A stretch of DNA of 64,000 bases from assembly GCF_036174265.1 (NCBI RefSeq), contig NZ_CP108055.1:6944001-7008000 (forward strand). Reading direction: 5' to 3'. The position numbers and the translations under genes were made by a program. The notes beneath the pieces are model-generated. The model was not told where the DNA came from and ran no database searches. It saw only the letters and a list, made by a program, of their open reading frames with translations. Numbering within the stretch: position 1 is the first letter of the stretch; every line of letters begins with the position of its first letter. The DNA comes from Streptomyces sp. NBC_00285. GTDB taxonomy: Bacteria; Actinomycetota; Actinomycetes; Streptomycetales; Streptomycetaceae. Below, piece by piece: positions 8,742-18,772 of this stretch.

Positions 8742-10409
8742 TCACGCGAGGCCGGGCCCCCGCACCGGGATCGACGTGAACGTCGGCGCCGGGGCGGGAT
8801 CCTGGAAGAAGTCGTTGCCCTTGTCGTCGACGACCACGAAGGCAGGGAAGTCCTCGACCTCGATCTTCCAGACGGCCTCCATGCCGAGCTCCTCGTACTC
8901 GACGACCTCGACCTTCTTGATGCAGTCCTGGGCGAGACGGGCGGCGGGGCCGCCGATGGAACCGAGGTAGAAGCCGCCGTGGCTGTCGCACGCGTCGGTG
9001 ACCTGCTTGCTGCGGTTGCCCTTGGCCAGCATCACCTTGGAGCCGCCCGCCGCCTGGAACTGCTCGACGTAGGAGTCCATGCGCCCGGCGGTCGTCGGGC
9101 CGAACGAACCCGACGCGTACCCCTCGGGGGTCTTCGCGGGACCCGCGTAGTACACCGGGTGGTCCTTGAGGTACTGCGGCATCTCCTCGCCCGCGTCGAG
9201 GCGTTCCTTGATCTTGGCGTGCGCGATGTCACGGGCCACGACCAGCGGACCGCTGAGTGAGAGCCGCGTCTTCACCGGGTGCTTGGTCAGCTCCGCGAGG
9301 ATGTCGTCCATCGGCTGGTTCAGGTCGATGCGGACCACGTCCGACGCCTCGTCGAGGTGCTCGTCGGTCGTCTCCGGCAGGAACCGCGCCGGGTCCGTCT
9401 CCAGCTGCTCCAGGAAGACGCCCTCCGCGGTGATCTTCGCGACGGCCTGGCGGTCGGCGGAGCAGGAGACGGCGATCGCGACCGGGCAGGACGCACCGTG
9501 CCGGGGCAGCCGTACGACACGCACGTCGTGGCAGAAGTACTTGCCGCCGAACTGCGCGCCGATCCCGATCCTCTGCGTCAGCTCGAAGACCTTCTGCTCC
9601 AGCTCCTTGTCCCGGAAGCCGTGCCCGAGTTCCGAGCCCTCGGCCGGGATCTCGTCCAGGTAGTGCGCGGAGGCGTACTTGGCGGTCTTCAGCGCGTACT
9701 CGGCGGAGGTGCCGCCGACGACGATCGCCAGGTGGTACGGCGGGCAGGCGGCCGTACCCAGCGAACGGATCTTCTCCTCCAGGAACTTCATCATGGAGGT
9801 CTCGTTCAGGACGGCCTTCGTCTCCTGGTAGAGGAACGACTTGTTGGCCGAGCCGCCGCCCTTCGCCATGAACAGGAACTTGTACGCGCCGCCGTCGGTG
9901 GCGTACAGCTCGATCTGGGCGGGGAGGTTGGAGCCGGTGTTCTTCTCGTCCCACATGGTCAGCGGGGCCATCTGCGAGTAGCGCAGGTTGAGGTTCAGGT
10001 AGGCGTCGTAGATGCCCTGGGAGAGGGCTTCCTCGTCGCCGCCGGACGTCAGTACGTTCTGACCGCGCTTGCCCATCACGATCGCCGTACCGGTGTCCTG
10101 GCACATGGGCAGGACACCCGCCGCGGCGATGTTGGCGTTCTTCAACAGGTCCAGTGCCACGAACTTGTCGTTGCCGGACGCCTCGGGGTCGTCGATGATG
10201 CGGCGCAGCTGGGCGAGGTGTGCGGGCCGCAGGTAGTGCTGGATGTCGTGGATGGCCTCCGCGGCGAGCTCGCGCAGCGCCTCCGGCTCCACCTTGAGGA
10301 AGGTCCGCCCGTCGGCCTCGAAGGTGGAGACACCCTCGGAGGTCACCAGCCGGTAGGGGGTGGTGTCCTCTCCCATGGGGAGCAGATCGGTGTACGCGAA
10401 CTCAGGCAT
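8742..10409 (-). CDS. Class I (iron-sulfur) fumarate hydratase
   Basis: A 555-residue homologue of E. coli FumA/FumB: an oxygen-sensitive [4Fe-4S] enzyme interconverting fumarate and malate. The N-terminal alpha domain has [16 protein letters not shown], with a cluster cysteine, and [18 protein letters not shown], with another. The C-terminal beta domain has [15 protein letters not shown], the [20 protein letters not shown] stretch and [17 protein letters not shown]. Both halves are fused in one chain, as in FumA. No protein homology to FumC, although the chemistry is the same. ATG at 10409. Transcribed alone; the upstream 200 bp is shared with the divergent DUF1707 gene. Confidence 0.95.
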   Translation of the reverse strand: MPEFAYTDLLPMGEDTTPYRLVTSEGVSTFEADGRTFLKVEPEALRELAAEAIHDIQHYLRPAHLAQLRRIIDDPEASGNDKFVALDLLKNANIAAAGVLPMCQDTGTAIVMGKRGQNVLTSGGDEEALSQGIYDAYLNLNLRYSQMAPLTMWDEKNTGSNLPAQIELYATDGGAYKFLFMAKGGGSANKSFLYQETKAVLNETSMMKFLEEKIRSLGTAACPPYHLAIVVGGTSAEYALKTAKYASAHYLDEIPAEGSELGHGFRDKELEQKVFELTQRIGIGAQFGGKYFCHDVRVVRLPRHGASCPVAIAVSCSADRQAVAKITAEGVFLEQLETDPARFLPETTDEHLDEASDVVRIDLNQPMDDILAELTKHPVKTRLSLSGPLVVARDIAHAKIKERLDAGEEMPQYLKDHPVYYAGPAKTPEGYASGSFGPTTAGRMDSYVEQFQAAGGSKVMLAKGNRSKQVTDACDSHGGFYLGSIGGPAARLAQDCIKKVEVVEYEELGMEAVWKIEVEDFPAFVVVDDKGNDFFQDPAPAPTFTSIPVRGPGLA

Positions 10410-10589
10410 CTCAGCCCATTCCTCACTCTGCGGACGGCCACCCGCCTCCGTTGGCGGGCCTCACCAGCGTAGAACCTGTCCAAGGGCAGCAGCTTGTGAG
10501 GTAAGGCTCAGTTGGTCGGCTCAGTTGGCCGTCAAGGAGTTGTCAGCGGTGCGCGGACAGTTGCCCACAGGGCTAGTCGCGATCTATCG

Positions 10590-10610
10590 CGTTTGGGTAC
10601 GCTGCTGCCG
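10590..10610 (+). promoter_or_regulatory. Candidate -10 box giving a leaderless mRNA
   Basis: TACGCT at 10598-10603 fits a Streptomyces -10 element and lies only 7 bases before the GTG at 10610. A transcript from it would begin at or within a base or two of the start codon. No Shine-Dalgarno sequence is visible upstream of the GTG, which supports a leaderless message. No convincing -35 is seen. Confidence 0.3.
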
Positions 10611-11326
10611 TGGACCTTCAGAAGCCCGATCTTCAGAAGCACGCGGGCCCCGGGCTCGCGCCGGCCGACCTGCGTGTCTCGGACGCCGACCGTGACCGTG
10701 TCGCCGACATCCTGCGTGAGGCCCTGGCCGAGGGCCGCCTCACCGCGGACGAGCACGCCGAGCGGGTCGAGGGGGTGCTGAGTGCCAAGACGGCGGGTGA
10801 GCTGGAGGTCTTCATCCGGGACCTGCCCGCGGCCCATGAGCGCCGTGCGGCCCCGGTCTGGACCCCGGCCCCCAACCGGCCGACCGACCCGCTGCCCCAC
10901 GATCCCGACGACAACGTGGTGGCGGTCTTCAGCGCCGCCGTCCGCAAGGGCCGCTGGCGCGCGGGCCGTCGTATCCACGCCTACGCGATCTTCGGCAGCG
11001 TGGAGATCGACCTCAGCGAGGCGATCTTCGAGTACCGCCAGGTCGTGATCAAGGCGTTCTCGGTCTTCGGCAACGTCGAGGTGCGCGTCCCGGAGAACGT
11101 CTCGCTGCGCGGCACCGGCGGCGGCATACTCGGCAACTTCGAGGTGGACACCCTGGACTCGGCCGAGCCCGACGCGCCCGTGGTGTACATCGACGGCTGG
11201 GCGGTCCTCGGCAACATCGAGGGGCGGCCCAAGCGCGGCAAGCTCGTCGCCGACATCCTCGACCGGGTGCATCGCGCGGTCGACCACAAGCTCGACAGGA
11301 GTTTGCGCAAACACCTGGATCGTTGA
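10610..11326 (+). CDS. DUF1707 (SHOCT-like) protein with a LiaF-like C-terminus
   Basis: A 238-residue soluble protein. Residues about 18-72 form a DUF1707 domain (LRVSDADRDRVADILREALAEGRLT...DEHAERVE), a short helical domain common in actinobacteria. Residues about 105-215 form a beta-rich repeat region (AIFGSVEIDLSEA, FSVFGNVEVRVPENV, GILGNFEVD, AVLGNIEG) like the cell-wall-active antibiotic response domain of LiaF/VraT. There is no membrane segment. The family is associated with envelope stress, but no function has been shown for this one. The GTG start has no ribosome-binding site and may be leaderless. A WhiB gene follows 174 bp downstream. Confidence 0.82.
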   Translation: MDLQKPDLQKHAGPGLAPADLRVSDADRDRVADILREALAEGRLTADEHAERVEGVLSAKTAGELEVFIRDLPAAHERRAAPVWTPAPNRPTDPLPHDPDDNVVAVFSAAVRKGRWRAGRRIHAYAIFGSVEIDLSEAIFEYRQVVIKAFSVFGNVEVRVPENVSLRGTGGGILGNFEVDTLDSAEPDAPVVYIDGWAVLGNIEGRPKRGKLVADILDRVHRAVDHKLDRSLRKHLDR

Positions 11327-11500
11327 CGGTCGTGAATCCGGGTGTTCCCGAAGCCTGCGGATCCGCCCCCGGGCGGCTCCCGGCGGCGCGCGCGACCATG
11401 CGGGATCCAGCGGTTCGGGACTCAGTGCATAGGCGCGCGCACAGCGGGTAGGGCTTGCTGCATCGTCTCTCGCTCGCGAAGCCGTCGTCAGGAGTAGACC

Positions 11501-11875
11501 GTGCTGCAACCGCCGCATTCGTCCCTGCAGGTCGCTGCTGTTCCAGCCCAGCGGGTGCCAGTGCGGGACAGGGACCAAGACGCTCCATGGCACACCGAGG
11601 CGGTGTGCCGGCGCGACGAGGCCGGCCTGTTCTTCGCCCCGTCCAAGGAACCCACCGCAGCCAGGCTCTCCCGCGAGGAGGCCGCGAAGCGGGTCTGCGC
11701 CCGCTGTCCGGTGATGGTGGAGTGCCGCGAACACGCCCTGCTGCAACCGGAGCCCTACGGCGTCTGGGGCGGCCTTACAGCAGCGGAACGCCGAGTCGTC
11801 CTGGCCCGCAGGCGCCGGCGCGACATGGAACTGAAGAACGCCTCAAGGGCGGCCCGCATAGCCCAGGCAGGCTGA
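11501..11875 (+). CDS. WhiB-family transcriptional regulator
   Basis: A 124-residue WhiB-like protein. These bind a [4Fe-4S] cluster through four cysteines and act with the sigma factor to control development, redox or antibiotic genes. The cysteines are in AVCRRDEAGLFF, VCARCPV and MVECREHA, giving the C-x(n)-C-x2-C-x5-C pattern, followed by the GVWGGLTAAER turn and a basic Arg-rich tail (VVLARRRRRDMELK). GTG at 11501 has AGGAG 6 bases upstream. Its position between a class I fumarase/DUF1707 pair and glpX suggests WblI of S. coelicolor (from memory), but I cannot separate Wbl subtypes with certainty. Confidence 0.92.
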   Translation: MLQPPHSSLQVAAVPAQRVPVRDRDQDAPWHTEAVCRRDEAGLFFAPSKEPTAARLSREEAAKRVCARCPVMVECREHALLQPEPYGVWGGLTAAERRVVLARRRRRDMELKNASRAARIAQAG

Positions 11876-11885
11876 ACGAACAGCG

Positions 11886-11918
11886 AAAGGCGCCCCCACC
11901 GCACCGGGGGCGCCTTTT
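11886..11918. terminator. Hairpin terminator between whiB-type gene and glpX
   Basis: 12-bp perfect stem (aaaggcgccccc) with an 8-base loop followed by TTTT, 10 bases after the WhiB-family stop and before the convergent glpX end. The short T run makes it a good bidirectional terminator. Confidence 0.82.
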
Positions 11919-11961
11919 GAACGGGGCTCGGCTGCACGTCCTGAGCCCCGCGCAGACCGGG

Positions 11962-12996
11962 CTACTTGGCGCGGTCGAAGTCGATCGCACTGTAGGCACG
12001 CAGCTTGCTGAGCCGGTGCTCCGAGTCGATCCGCCGGACCGTCCCCGACTTCGACCGCATCACGATCGAGTCGGTCGTCGCCGTCTCCGAGCGGTACCGC
12101 ACACCCCGGAGCAGCTCACCGTCCGTGATCCCGGTGGCCACGAAGAACACGTTCTCCCCGGACACCAGGTCGTCGGTCGTGAGCACCCGGTCCAGATCGT
12201 GCCCGGCGTCGATCGCCCGCGCCCGCTCCGCGTCGTCCTTCGGCCACAACTTGCCCTGGATCGTGCCGCCGAGGCACTTCACGGCACAGGCCGAGATGAT
12301 GCCCTCAGGGGTGCCGCCGACGCCCAGCAGCAGGTCCACGCCGGTGCCTTCGCGCAGCGCGTAGATCGATCCCGCCACGTCACCGTCGGAGATCAGCTTG
12401 ATCCGCGCGCCCGCGTCCCGGATCTCCTTGATGATCCCTTCGTGCCGGGGCCGGTCGAGGACGACCACGGTCACGTCCTCCGGAGTGACCCGCTTGGCCT
12501 TGGCGACCCGTCGGATGTTCACGGAGACCGGAGCGTTGATGTCGACGAAGTCCGCCGCCTCCGGGCCCGTGACCAGCTTGTCCATGTAGAAGACGGCGGA
12601 CGGGTCGAACATCGACCCCCGGTCCGCCGCGGCCAGGACCGCGATCGCGTTCGGCATGCCCTTGGCGTTCAGCGTCGTCCCGTCGATCGGGTCGACGGCG
12701 ATGTCGCACTCGGGCCCGGTCCCGTCGCCCACGCGCTCCCCGTTGAAGAGCATCGGGGCCTCGTCCTTCTCACCCTCGCCGATGACGACCACGCCGTTCA
12801 TCGACACGGTGGAGACGAGGGATCGCATGGCGCGCACCGCGGCGCCGTCGGCGCCGTTCTTGTCGCCCCGGCCGACCCAGCGGCCCGCGGCCATCGCGGC
12901 GGCTTCGGTCACCCGGACGAGTTCCAGGGCGAGGTTGCGGTCGGGGGCCTCTGAGGGGACCTCGAGTTCGGACGGCAGATGATGATGCTCGGTCAT
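11962..12996 (-). CDS. glpX: Class II fructose-1,6-bisphosphatase
   Basis: A 344-residue GlpX-type phosphatase that makes fructose 6-phosphate in gluconeogenesis. It has the metal- and substrate-binding motifs of the lithium-sensitive phosphatase fold: [15 protein letters not shown] near 95-109, [20 protein letters not shown] near 119-138, [16 protein letters not shown] and [17 protein letters not shown]. Length is as expected. ATG at 12996 is preceded by GAAAGGTG. Streptomyces use this as their main FBPase. Divergent from the DUF4245 gene. Confidence 0.96.
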   Translation of the reverse strand: MTEHHHLPSELEVPSEAPDRNLALELVRVTEAAAMAAGRWVGRGDKNGADGAAVRAMRSLVSTVSMNGVVVIGEGEKDEAPMLFNGERVGDGTGPECDIAVDPIDGTTLNAKGMPNAIAVLAAADRGSMFDPSAVFYMDKLVTGPEAADFVDINAPVSVNIRRVAKAKRVTPEDVTVVVLDRPRHEGIIKEIRDAGARIKLISDGDVAGSIYALREGTGVDLLLGVGGTPEGIISACAVKCLGGTIQGKLWPKDDAERARAIDAGHDLDRVLTTDDLVSGENVFFVATGITDGELLRGVRYRSETATTDSIVMRSKSGTVRRIDSEHRLSKLRAYSAIDFDRAK

Positions 12997-13123
12997 CGGA
13001 GCGCACCTTTCTGATACGACGACGGCCGGATGAGGGTTCGACCGTCGACTCTAGCGTCAGTCCGACAAAATGAGCAGGGGCCCCCACGGATGAGCGGGCC
13101 GGGCACCTGCGACGATAGGGGGC

Positions 13124-13645
13124 GTGGCAGGTTCGAACGGCAAGCAGAAGACGGTCCGGGACATGATTCTGTCCCTGGGCCTGATCGGGATCGCGGCGGC
13201 GGTCATCTACGTGTTCATCCCGCACGACGACTCCGCTCCCGACGTCCAGAAGGTCGACTACCGCGTCGAGTTGCTCACGGCCCGCCGTGCGGCCTCCTAT
13301 CCGGTGGCCGCACCCGAAGGCCTGTCGGCCGACTGGAAGGCGACCTCGGTGCGCTTCCGGGCCGACGACTTCGACGCCTGGCACCTGGGCTTCCAGGCCC
13401 CCGGCGGTGAGTACGTGCAGATCGAGCAGTCGACTCAGAAGCCCTCGCCGTTCGTCGACGAGGCCAGTCAGGGTGCCGAGGCGACGAAGCAGACCCAGGA
13501 GATCGCGGGCCGCACCTGGACGCGGTACACGGGCGGCCGCTACGACGCCCTCGTGCACAGCGGCGACGGGGCGACGACGGTGGTCGCGGGTACGGGGTCG
13601 TTCGCCCAGCTGGCCGAGATGGCGAAGTCGCTCAGGACGGCGTGA
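13124..13645 (+). CDS. DUF4245 domain membrane-anchored protein
   Basis: A 173-residue protein with one N-terminal membrane anchor (about residues 12-28, MILSLGLIGIAAAVIYVFIP) and an extracytoplasmic DUF4245 domain. The domain includes YRVELLTARRAASYPVAAPEGL, quoted as RAASYPVAAPEGL, and ends with a conserved region including WTRYTGGRYDALV. Function is unknown. It lies divergent to glpX, an arrangement often seen in Streptomyces. GTG at 13124 with GGGGGC just upstream; a strong terminator follows. Confidence 0.85.
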   Translation: MAGSNGKQKTVRDMILSLGLIGIAAAVIYVFIPHDDSAPDVQKVDYRVELLTARRAASYPVAAPEGLSADWKATSVRFRADDFDAWHLGFQAPGGEYVQIEQSTQKPSPFVDEASQGAEATKQTQEIAGRTWTRYTGGRYDALVHSGDGATTVVAGTGSFAQLAEMAKSLRTA

Positions 13646-13653
13646 GGCAACGC

Positions 13654-13690
13654 CGAGAGGGCCCGGCTGCCAGGCAGCCGGGCCCTCTCG
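13654..13690. terminator. Hairpin terminator after the DUF4245 gene
   Basis: 17-bp perfect stem (cgagagggcccggctgc) around a 3-4 base loop, between the convergent DUF4245 and nitroreductase genes. Confidence 0.82.
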
Positions 13691-13703
13691 TGTGTCAGCC
13701 GTC

Positions 13704-14294
13704 TCACACGGTGGTGATGACCTCGTCGTACGCCAGACGCGGGGAGCGCGGGAACCAGGCGTCCTCGCCCGGCTTGCCGATGTTGATGACCATCAGCGGG
13801 GTGTGGTCGCCGTCCAGGAACTCCTTCTGGACACCGGCGAAGTCGAGACCGGTCATCGGACCGGCGGCGAGGCCCGCGGCGCGGACGCCGATGATGAAGT
13901 ACGCGGCCTGGAGCGCGGCGTTCAGCCCGGCGGCACCCTCGCGGGCGGGGCGCTCGCTGAAGAAGAGGTCCTTGGCCTGCGGGAAGTGGGGGAGGAGCGC
14001 CGGCAGTTCCTCGTGGAACTCGTTGTCCGCGGAGAGGATCGCGACCAGCGGGGCGGTGGAGGTCTTCGGCTGGTTGCCCTCGGCCATGTGCTGGACCAGG
14101 CGCTCGCGAGCCTCGGCGGAGCGGACCAGGGTGATGCGCAGCGGGCTCTGGTTGAAGGCCGTCGGGCCGTACTTGACCAGGTCGTAGATCGCCTGGACCT
14201 GCTCGTCGGTCACCGGCTCGTCGGTGAAGGTGTTCGCGGTGCGGGCCTCGCGGAACAGCAGGTCCTGGGCGGCGGGGTCAAGAACGAGAGACAT
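13704..14294 (-). CDS. RutE-like malonic semialdehyde reductase (nitroreductase family)
   Basis: A 196-residue FMN-dependent NAD(P)H oxidoreductase resembling RutE/HadB-type reductases, which reduce malonic semialdehyde to 3-hydroxypropionate. Seen features are ARTANTFTDEPVTDEQ near 13-28, the flavin-binding YGPTAFNQSPLR, AGLNAALQAAYFIIGVRAAG (active-site dimer helix) and the C-terminal SPRLAYDEVI. I start at the ATG at 14294, which has GAGAAGG 7-8 bases upstream; a longer open frame to 14417 has no such site and lacks family similarity. In vivo substrate is inferred from family only. Confidence 0.86.
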   Translation of the reverse strand: MSLVLDPAAQDLLFREARTANTFTDEPVTDEQVQAIYDLVKYGPTAFNQSPLRITLVRSAEARERLVQHMAEGNQPKTSTAPLVAILSADNEFHEELPALLPHFPQAKDLFFSERPAREGAAGLNAALQAAYFIIGVRAAGLAAGPMTGLDFAGVQKEFLDGDHTPLMVINIGKPGEDAWFPRSPRLAYDEVITTV

Positions 14295-14533
14295 GCGGGA
14301 ACCTTCTCGGAGAGTGCGTCGGCCCCAGAAACGGACCGTGGACCGGTTGACGTCTCCGAAGGTACGCGAACTAAGTTCAACCTTCAACAAAAACCTGGGG
14401 GTGGTGATCCGCTTCACAGATCACCGAGCAGATCAACCGGAAGTTCACACGGCGCATTCCCCGGCAGAACACCGCCCGACGCTCCGGTGCCGCGACGCGG
14501 AGTCGCTGCTCGGCAGCCACTACCGGGCCGCCG

Positions 14534-14770
14534 CTACTCCGCGTCGCCCTCGTCGGCCGCCACGTCCTCCTCGGCCAGCGCCGCGTCCAGCCGCTGCCGC
14601 GCCCCGTCCAGCCAGCGCCGGCACACTTTCGCCAGCTCCTCGCCCCGCTCCCAGAGCGCCAGGGACTCCTCCAGCGTCGTACCGCCCGCCTCCAGCCGCC
14701 GTACGACCTCGATCAGCTCGTCCCGCGCCTGCTCGTACCCGAGCGTCTCTTCCGCCACCTTGCTGGTCAT
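14534..14770 (-). CDS. xseB: Exodeoxyribonuclease VII small subunit
   Basis: A 78-residue XseB. Several copies wrap the large subunit in the nuclease that degrades single-stranded DNA to oligonucleotides. The family motif is clear: [20 protein letters not shown] followed by [18 protein letters not shown], with an acidic tail. It starts 9 bases after the xseA stop, so the two are cotranscribed. Confidence 0.93.
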   Translation of the reverse strand: MTSKVAEETLGYEQARDELIEVVRRLEAGGTTLEESLALWERGEELAKVCRRWLDGARQRLDAALAEEDVAADEGDAE

Positions 14771-14779
14771 CCGCTCACC

Positions 14780-15988
14780 CTATGCATCGACTCGGACAGT
14801 GAACTCACCCTCGGCCACCCGCGCCCGCAGGGTCTCCTCCCCGGTCACCTCGTCCGGTGCCCGCACCACATGCCCGTCGGCCTTCTGCAGCACGGCGTAT
14901 CCGCGCTGGAGCGTCGCGGCGGGAGAGAGGGCCACCACGCGTGCGTGCGTGTGCGTCAGCTCGGAGTCGGCACGGTCGAGCAGATGACCCAGGGTGCGGC
15001 GACCGCGGTCGGTCAGGGAGGTCACATGGTCCGCGCGCTCGTCGATCATCCGGTGCGGATCCTCTATCGACGGCCGCGCGAGCGCGTGCGCCAGGCCGCG
15101 TTCCTCCCGCTGCAGGAACCCCTCCACACAGCGCCGCGCACGGTCCCGCAGCGCCTGCACCCGCTCGTACTCCTCCCCGACGTCCGGGACGACCTTCTTG
15201 GCGGCGTCCGTCGGCGTGGACGCCCGAACGTCGGCGACGTAGTCGAGCAGCGGGGTGTCCGGCTCATGCCCGATCGCGGAGACGACCGGTGTACGGCAGG
15301 ACGCGACCGCCCGCACCAACTGCTCGTCGGAGAACGGCAGCAGATCCTCCACGCTGCCCCCGCCGCGCGCCACGATGATCACGTCCACGCCGTCCAGCGC
15401 GTCGAGCTCCTTGACCGCCTGCACGACCTGCGGGACGGCGTGCACCCCCTGCACCGGGACGTTGCGCACCTCGAAGCGGACGGCCGGCCAGCGGTGCCTG
15501 GCGTTCTCCAGGACATCCCGCTCGGCGGCCGAGGCACGCCCGCAGACCAGCCCGATCAACTGCGGCAGGAACGGCAGCGGCTTCTTGCGCTCCGGCGCGA
15601 ACAGCCCCTCCGCGGCCAGGGACTTCTTCAGCTGCTCCAGCCGGGCGAGCAGCTCACCGACGCCGACGGGCTTTATCTCTGTGGCCCGCAGCGAGAGCTG
15701 CCCCCGCGGCGCGTACCACTCCGGCTTCGCCAGTACGACGACCCTGGCGCCCTCGCTGACGACATCGGCCACGTCGTCGAAGACCTGGCGGAAGCAGGTC
15801 ACGCTCACCGAGATGTCGTACGAGGGATCGCGCAGTGTGAGGAACACGACACCCGCACCCGGGCGCCGGGAGAGCTGCGTGATCTGCCCCTCGACCCACA
15901 CGGCGCCGAGCCGGTCGATCCAGCCGCCGATGAGCCGCGACACCTCGCCGACGGGCAGGGGCGCTTCGGGAGTCGAGTTCACAGCCAT
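14780..15988 (-). CDS. xseA: Exodeoxyribonuclease VII large subunit
   Basis: A 402-residue XseA, the catalytic and DNA-binding subunit of exonuclease VII, used in repair and recombination. An N-terminal OB fold (about 14-105: [21 protein letters not shown]) is followed by the catalytic domain with [24 protein letters not shown] (quoted as [20 protein letters not shown]), [20 protein letters not shown] and ASTPTDAA. The C-terminal half is a long helical region that ends with a short beta segment. ATG at 15988. First gene of the xseA-xseB unit. Confidence 0.95.
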   Translation of the reverse strand: MAVNSTPEAPLPVGEVSRLIGGWIDRLGAVWVEGQITQLSRRPGAGVVFLTLRDPSYDISVSVTCFRQVFDDVADVVSEGARVVVLAKPEWYAPRGQLSLRATEIKPVGVGELLARLEQLKKSLAAEGLFAPERKKPLPFLPQLIGLVCGRASAAERDVLENARHRWPAVRFEVRNVPVQGVHAVPQVVQAVKELDALDGVDVIIVARGGGSVEDLLPFSDEQLVRAVASCRTPVVSAIGHEPDTPLLDYVADVRASTPTDAAKKVVPDVGEEYERVQALRDRARRCVEGFLQREERGLAHALARPSIEDPHRMIDERADHVTSLTDRGRRTLGHLLDRADSELTHTHARVVALSPAATLQRGYAVLQKADGHVVRAPDEVTGEETLRARVAEGEFTVRVDA

Positions 15989-16179
15989 GCCGCGAGCGTA
16001 ACGTCCGGGTACGACAACGCACCGTCACCGCAAGGCAACCAGAGCCTGTCCGGCGGATCATGCCGGTGTGGCGGGGCGCGGGGGCGCGCTCGGCGTCGCT
16101 TGTGCGGGAGGGGGCCTGACTGGGGGAAGGGGTCCTGCCCATCGCCCCCGTTCGACTCTGGCGGTCAGCGCACAGGTGC

Positions 16180-17598
16180 CTACAGGCTGCCCGGTTCGCC
16201 GGACAGGCCCTGACGGTCACGGTCTCGGTCGCTGTCGCGGTCACGGTCGCGTTGGGTGAACAGCACCCCGAGTCCGACCGCCAGCCACACCGCGCCCACC
16301 ACCTGCGCCGCCCCCGACGCCTCCACGATCACCGCCACCGTGATCGCCGCCCCCACCACCGGCACCAGCACATGCCGCCAGCCGACCACCGGCCCCCCGC
16401 GCTTCTTGACCGCGAACCAGCCGACCACGCTCGCGTGCAGCAGCGTGAAGGCCGTCAGGGCGCCGATGTCGACCATGGACACCAGGTGGTCCATGCCGTC
16501 GTCGCGGCGGGCCGCCCACACCGCCGCGACCAGGGTGATCACGGCCGCGCACAGCAACGCCACGCGCGGCACACCCGAGTCCGTCTTCGCCAGCGCACGC
16601 GGCAGGCGCCGGTCGCGGCCCATCGCGAACAGCAGCCGCCCGGCCGCCGCCTGGCCCGCCAGTGCCGCGAAGGCCGCGCCGATCGCCTTGCTGACGGCCA
16701 CCAGATCGTGCAGCCAGGTGCCGACCGAGGAGTCGACGGCGTCGTAGAAGGCGGACCCCTGTCTGCCCGGGTCCGCCGCGAACTGTGCCGAGGTCGTCGG
16801 GTCCAGCAGGGCCACCAGATAGGCCTGCGCCACGAACAGCACACCTGCGAGCGCCAGACAGAACAGCACCGCGCGGGCGACCTTCTCCGAACCGCCCGTG
16901 ACCTCCTCCGCGAACGAGGCGATCGCGTCGAAGCCCAGGTACGACAGGACGGCCACCGACACCGCGCCGATCACCGCCGACAGCGCGAACGGGCCCTGGG
17001 AGCCGTCCCCGGACAACGGCGACAGCCAGCCGCGTTCGGCGCCGTCGCGCGCCAGGACGACGATCGCGGACACCGCGAAGACCAGCAGGACCACGATCTC
17101 CAGCGCCAGCACCAGGAAACCCACCCGGGCCGCGGCCCGGACGCCCCACAGGTTCAACAGGGTCGTGACGACGACCGCCAGCGCCGTCCACACCCAGCGG
17201 GAGACCTCGGGTACCAGGGAGTTCATCGCGATACCGGAGAACAGGTACGCCACGGCCGGGATCAGCAGATAGTCCAGCATCGCCATCCAGCCCGCGACGA
17301 ACCCGGCCTCCTTGCCGAGCCCCGCGCGCGCGTACGCGAACACCGACCCCGCCTGGGGGACGACCCGGACCATCTGCGCGTAACTGAACGCGGTGAACGC
17401 CATCGCCACGGTGGCGAACACATAGACAAGGGCGACCGCCCCGTGCGACTTGGCGTCCAGGGTGCCGTAGACACCGACGGGGGCCATGGGGGCGATGAAC
17501 AGCAGCCCATAGACGACGAGGTCCCGGAAACCGATGCTGCGCCGCAGGCCGTCGCGTTCCTCCACGGCCGTGGAGTCCGCCGTGCCGGTACCGGACAT
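16180..17598 (-). CDS. APC-superfamily amino acid permease
   Basis: A 472-residue integral membrane transporter with about 12 hydrophobic segments. The APC signature is at the first helix: FRDLVVYGLLFIAPMAPVG, then VPQAGSVFAYARAGLGKEAGF, and the mid-protein YLGFDAIASFAEEVTGG. The C-terminus is highly charged (RDRDRDSDRDRDRQ), an odd Arg/Asp repeat likely from slippage. Substrate is not readable from sequence. I start at 17598 because GGAGG sits 4 bases upstream of that ATG; 17601 and 17673 are alternatives. Divergent from ispH. Confidence 0.85.
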   Translation of the reverse strand: MSGTGTADSTAVEERDGLRRSIGFRDLVVYGLLFIAPMAPVGVYGTLDAKSHGAVALVYVFATVAMAFTAFSYAQMVRVVPQAGSVFAYARAGLGKEAGFVAGWMAMLDYLLIPAVAYLFSGIAMNSLVPEVSRWVWTALAVVVTTLLNLWGVRAAARVGFLVLALEIVVLLVFAVSAIVVLARDGAERGWLSPLSGDGSQGPFALSAVIGAVSVAVLSYLGFDAIASFAEEVTGGSEKVARAVLFCLALAGVLFVAQAYLVALLDPTTSAQFAADPGRQGSAFYDAVDSSVGTWLHDLVAVSKAIGAAFAALAGQAAAGRLLFAMGRDRRLPRALAKTDSGVPRVALLCAAVITLVAAVWAARRDDGMDHLVSMVDIGALTAFTLLHASVVGWFAVKKRGGPVVGWRHVLVPVVGAAITVAVIVEASGAAQVVGAVWLAVGLGVLFTQRDRDRDSDRDRDRQGLSGEPGSL

Positions 17599-17714
17599 CA
17601 TGCCTCCGCGTGTGCCTCGCCCGTCCCGCCCCTCACATGTCCTGGCCAGTCTTCCCGGGAAGGTCGTAGGCACGCGATCTTTGACCGGCCGAACGCGGCC
17701 TTACGATGGGAGGC

Positions 17715-18743
17715 ATGACTGCTTCGTCCGGCCGCCGTGTCCTGCTCGCCGCCCCCCGGGGCTACTGCGCGGGCGTGGACCGCGCAGTGATCGCCGTCGA
17801 GAAAGCCCTGGAGCAGTACGGCGCTCCGGTGTACGTCCGGCACGAGATCGTCCACAACAAGTACGTCGTACAGACCCTGGAGAAGAAGGGCGCCATCTTC
17901 GTCGAGCGGACGGAGGAGGTTCCCGAGGGGAACATCGTCATGTTCTCCGCGCACGGTGTCGCCCCCGTCGTCCACGAGGAGGCCGCGCAGGGCAGGCTCG
18001 CCACCATCGACGCGACCTGCCCGCTGGTCACCAAGGTCCACAAGGAAGCCGTCCGCTTCGCCAATGAGGACTACGACATCCTCCTGATCGGGCACGAGGG
18101 CCACGAGGAGGTCATCGGCACCTCCGGCGAGGCCCCCGACCACATCACGATCGTCGACGGTCCGGCCGACGTCGCCAAGGTCGAGGTCCGCGACCCGTCG
18201 AGGATCGTCTGGCTGTCCCAGACGACGTTGAGCGTGGACGAGACAATGGAGACCGTCGACGCCCTCAAGGAGAAGTTCCCGCAGCTCATCTCCCCGCCCA
18301 GCGACGACATCTGCTACGCCACGCAGAACCGTCAGCTCGCGGTGAAGCAGATGGGCGCCGAGGCCGAACTGGTCATCGTGGTCGGCTCCCGCAACTCCTC
18401 CAACTCCGTGCGGCTCGTCGAGGTCGCCAAGCTGGCCGGCTCCCGCGAGGCCCACCTCGTGGACTTCGCCGCCGAGATCGACGAGGCCTGGCTGGAGGGC
18501 GTGACCACGGTCGGCGTGACCTCTGGCGCGTCGGTGCCGGAGGTGCTGGTCGAGGAGGTCCTGGAGTGGCTGTCGCAGCGCGGCTACGGCGACGTGGAAC
18601 TCGTGAAGGCGGCCGAGGAGTCCATCACCTTCTCGCTGCCGAAGGAGCTGCGCCGCGACCTGCGTGAGGAGGCGGCGGCGCTGGTCGCGGAGCGCACCGG
18701 GGTCTCGGGGGCCTCAGGCGCCTCGGGTACCTCGGGGGAGTGA
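17715..18743 (+). CDS. ispH: 4-hydroxy-3-methylbut-2-enyl diphosphate reductase
   Basis: A 342-residue IspH (LytB), the last enzyme of the non-mevalonate isoprenoid pathway. It reduces HMBPP to isopentenyl and dimethylallyl diphosphate using a [4Fe-4S] cluster. The three cluster cysteines are in [24 protein letters not shown] and [11 protein letters not shown]. The substrate-binding [18 protein letters not shown] and TSGASVPE motifs are present. The Ser/Gly/Ala-rich C-terminal tail is dispensable-looking. I start at the ATG at 17715; an in-frame ATG at 17706 has no ribosome-binding site, and the GGGAGG between the two is close to the second. ppgK starts 29 bases after the stop. Confidence 0.95.
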   Translation: MTASSGRRVLLAAPRGYCAGVDRAVIAVEKALEQYGAPVYVRHEIVHNKYVVQTLEKKGAIFVERTEEVPEGNIVMFSAHGVAPVVHEEAAQGRLATIDATCPLVTKVHKEAVRFANEDYDILLIGHEGHEEVIGTSGEAPDHITIVDGPADVAKVEVRDPSRIVWLSQTTLSVDETMETVDALKEKFPQLISPPSDDICYATQNRQLAVKQMGAEAELVIVVGSRNSSNSVRLVEVAKLAGSREAHLVDFAAEIDEAWLEGVTTVGVTSGASVPEVLVEEVLEWLSQRGYGDVELVKAAEESITFSLPKELRRDLREEAAALVAERTGVSGASGASGTSGE

Positions 18744-18772
18744 CTGTCAGTCCTTCGTCGTAACGTAGGGCC

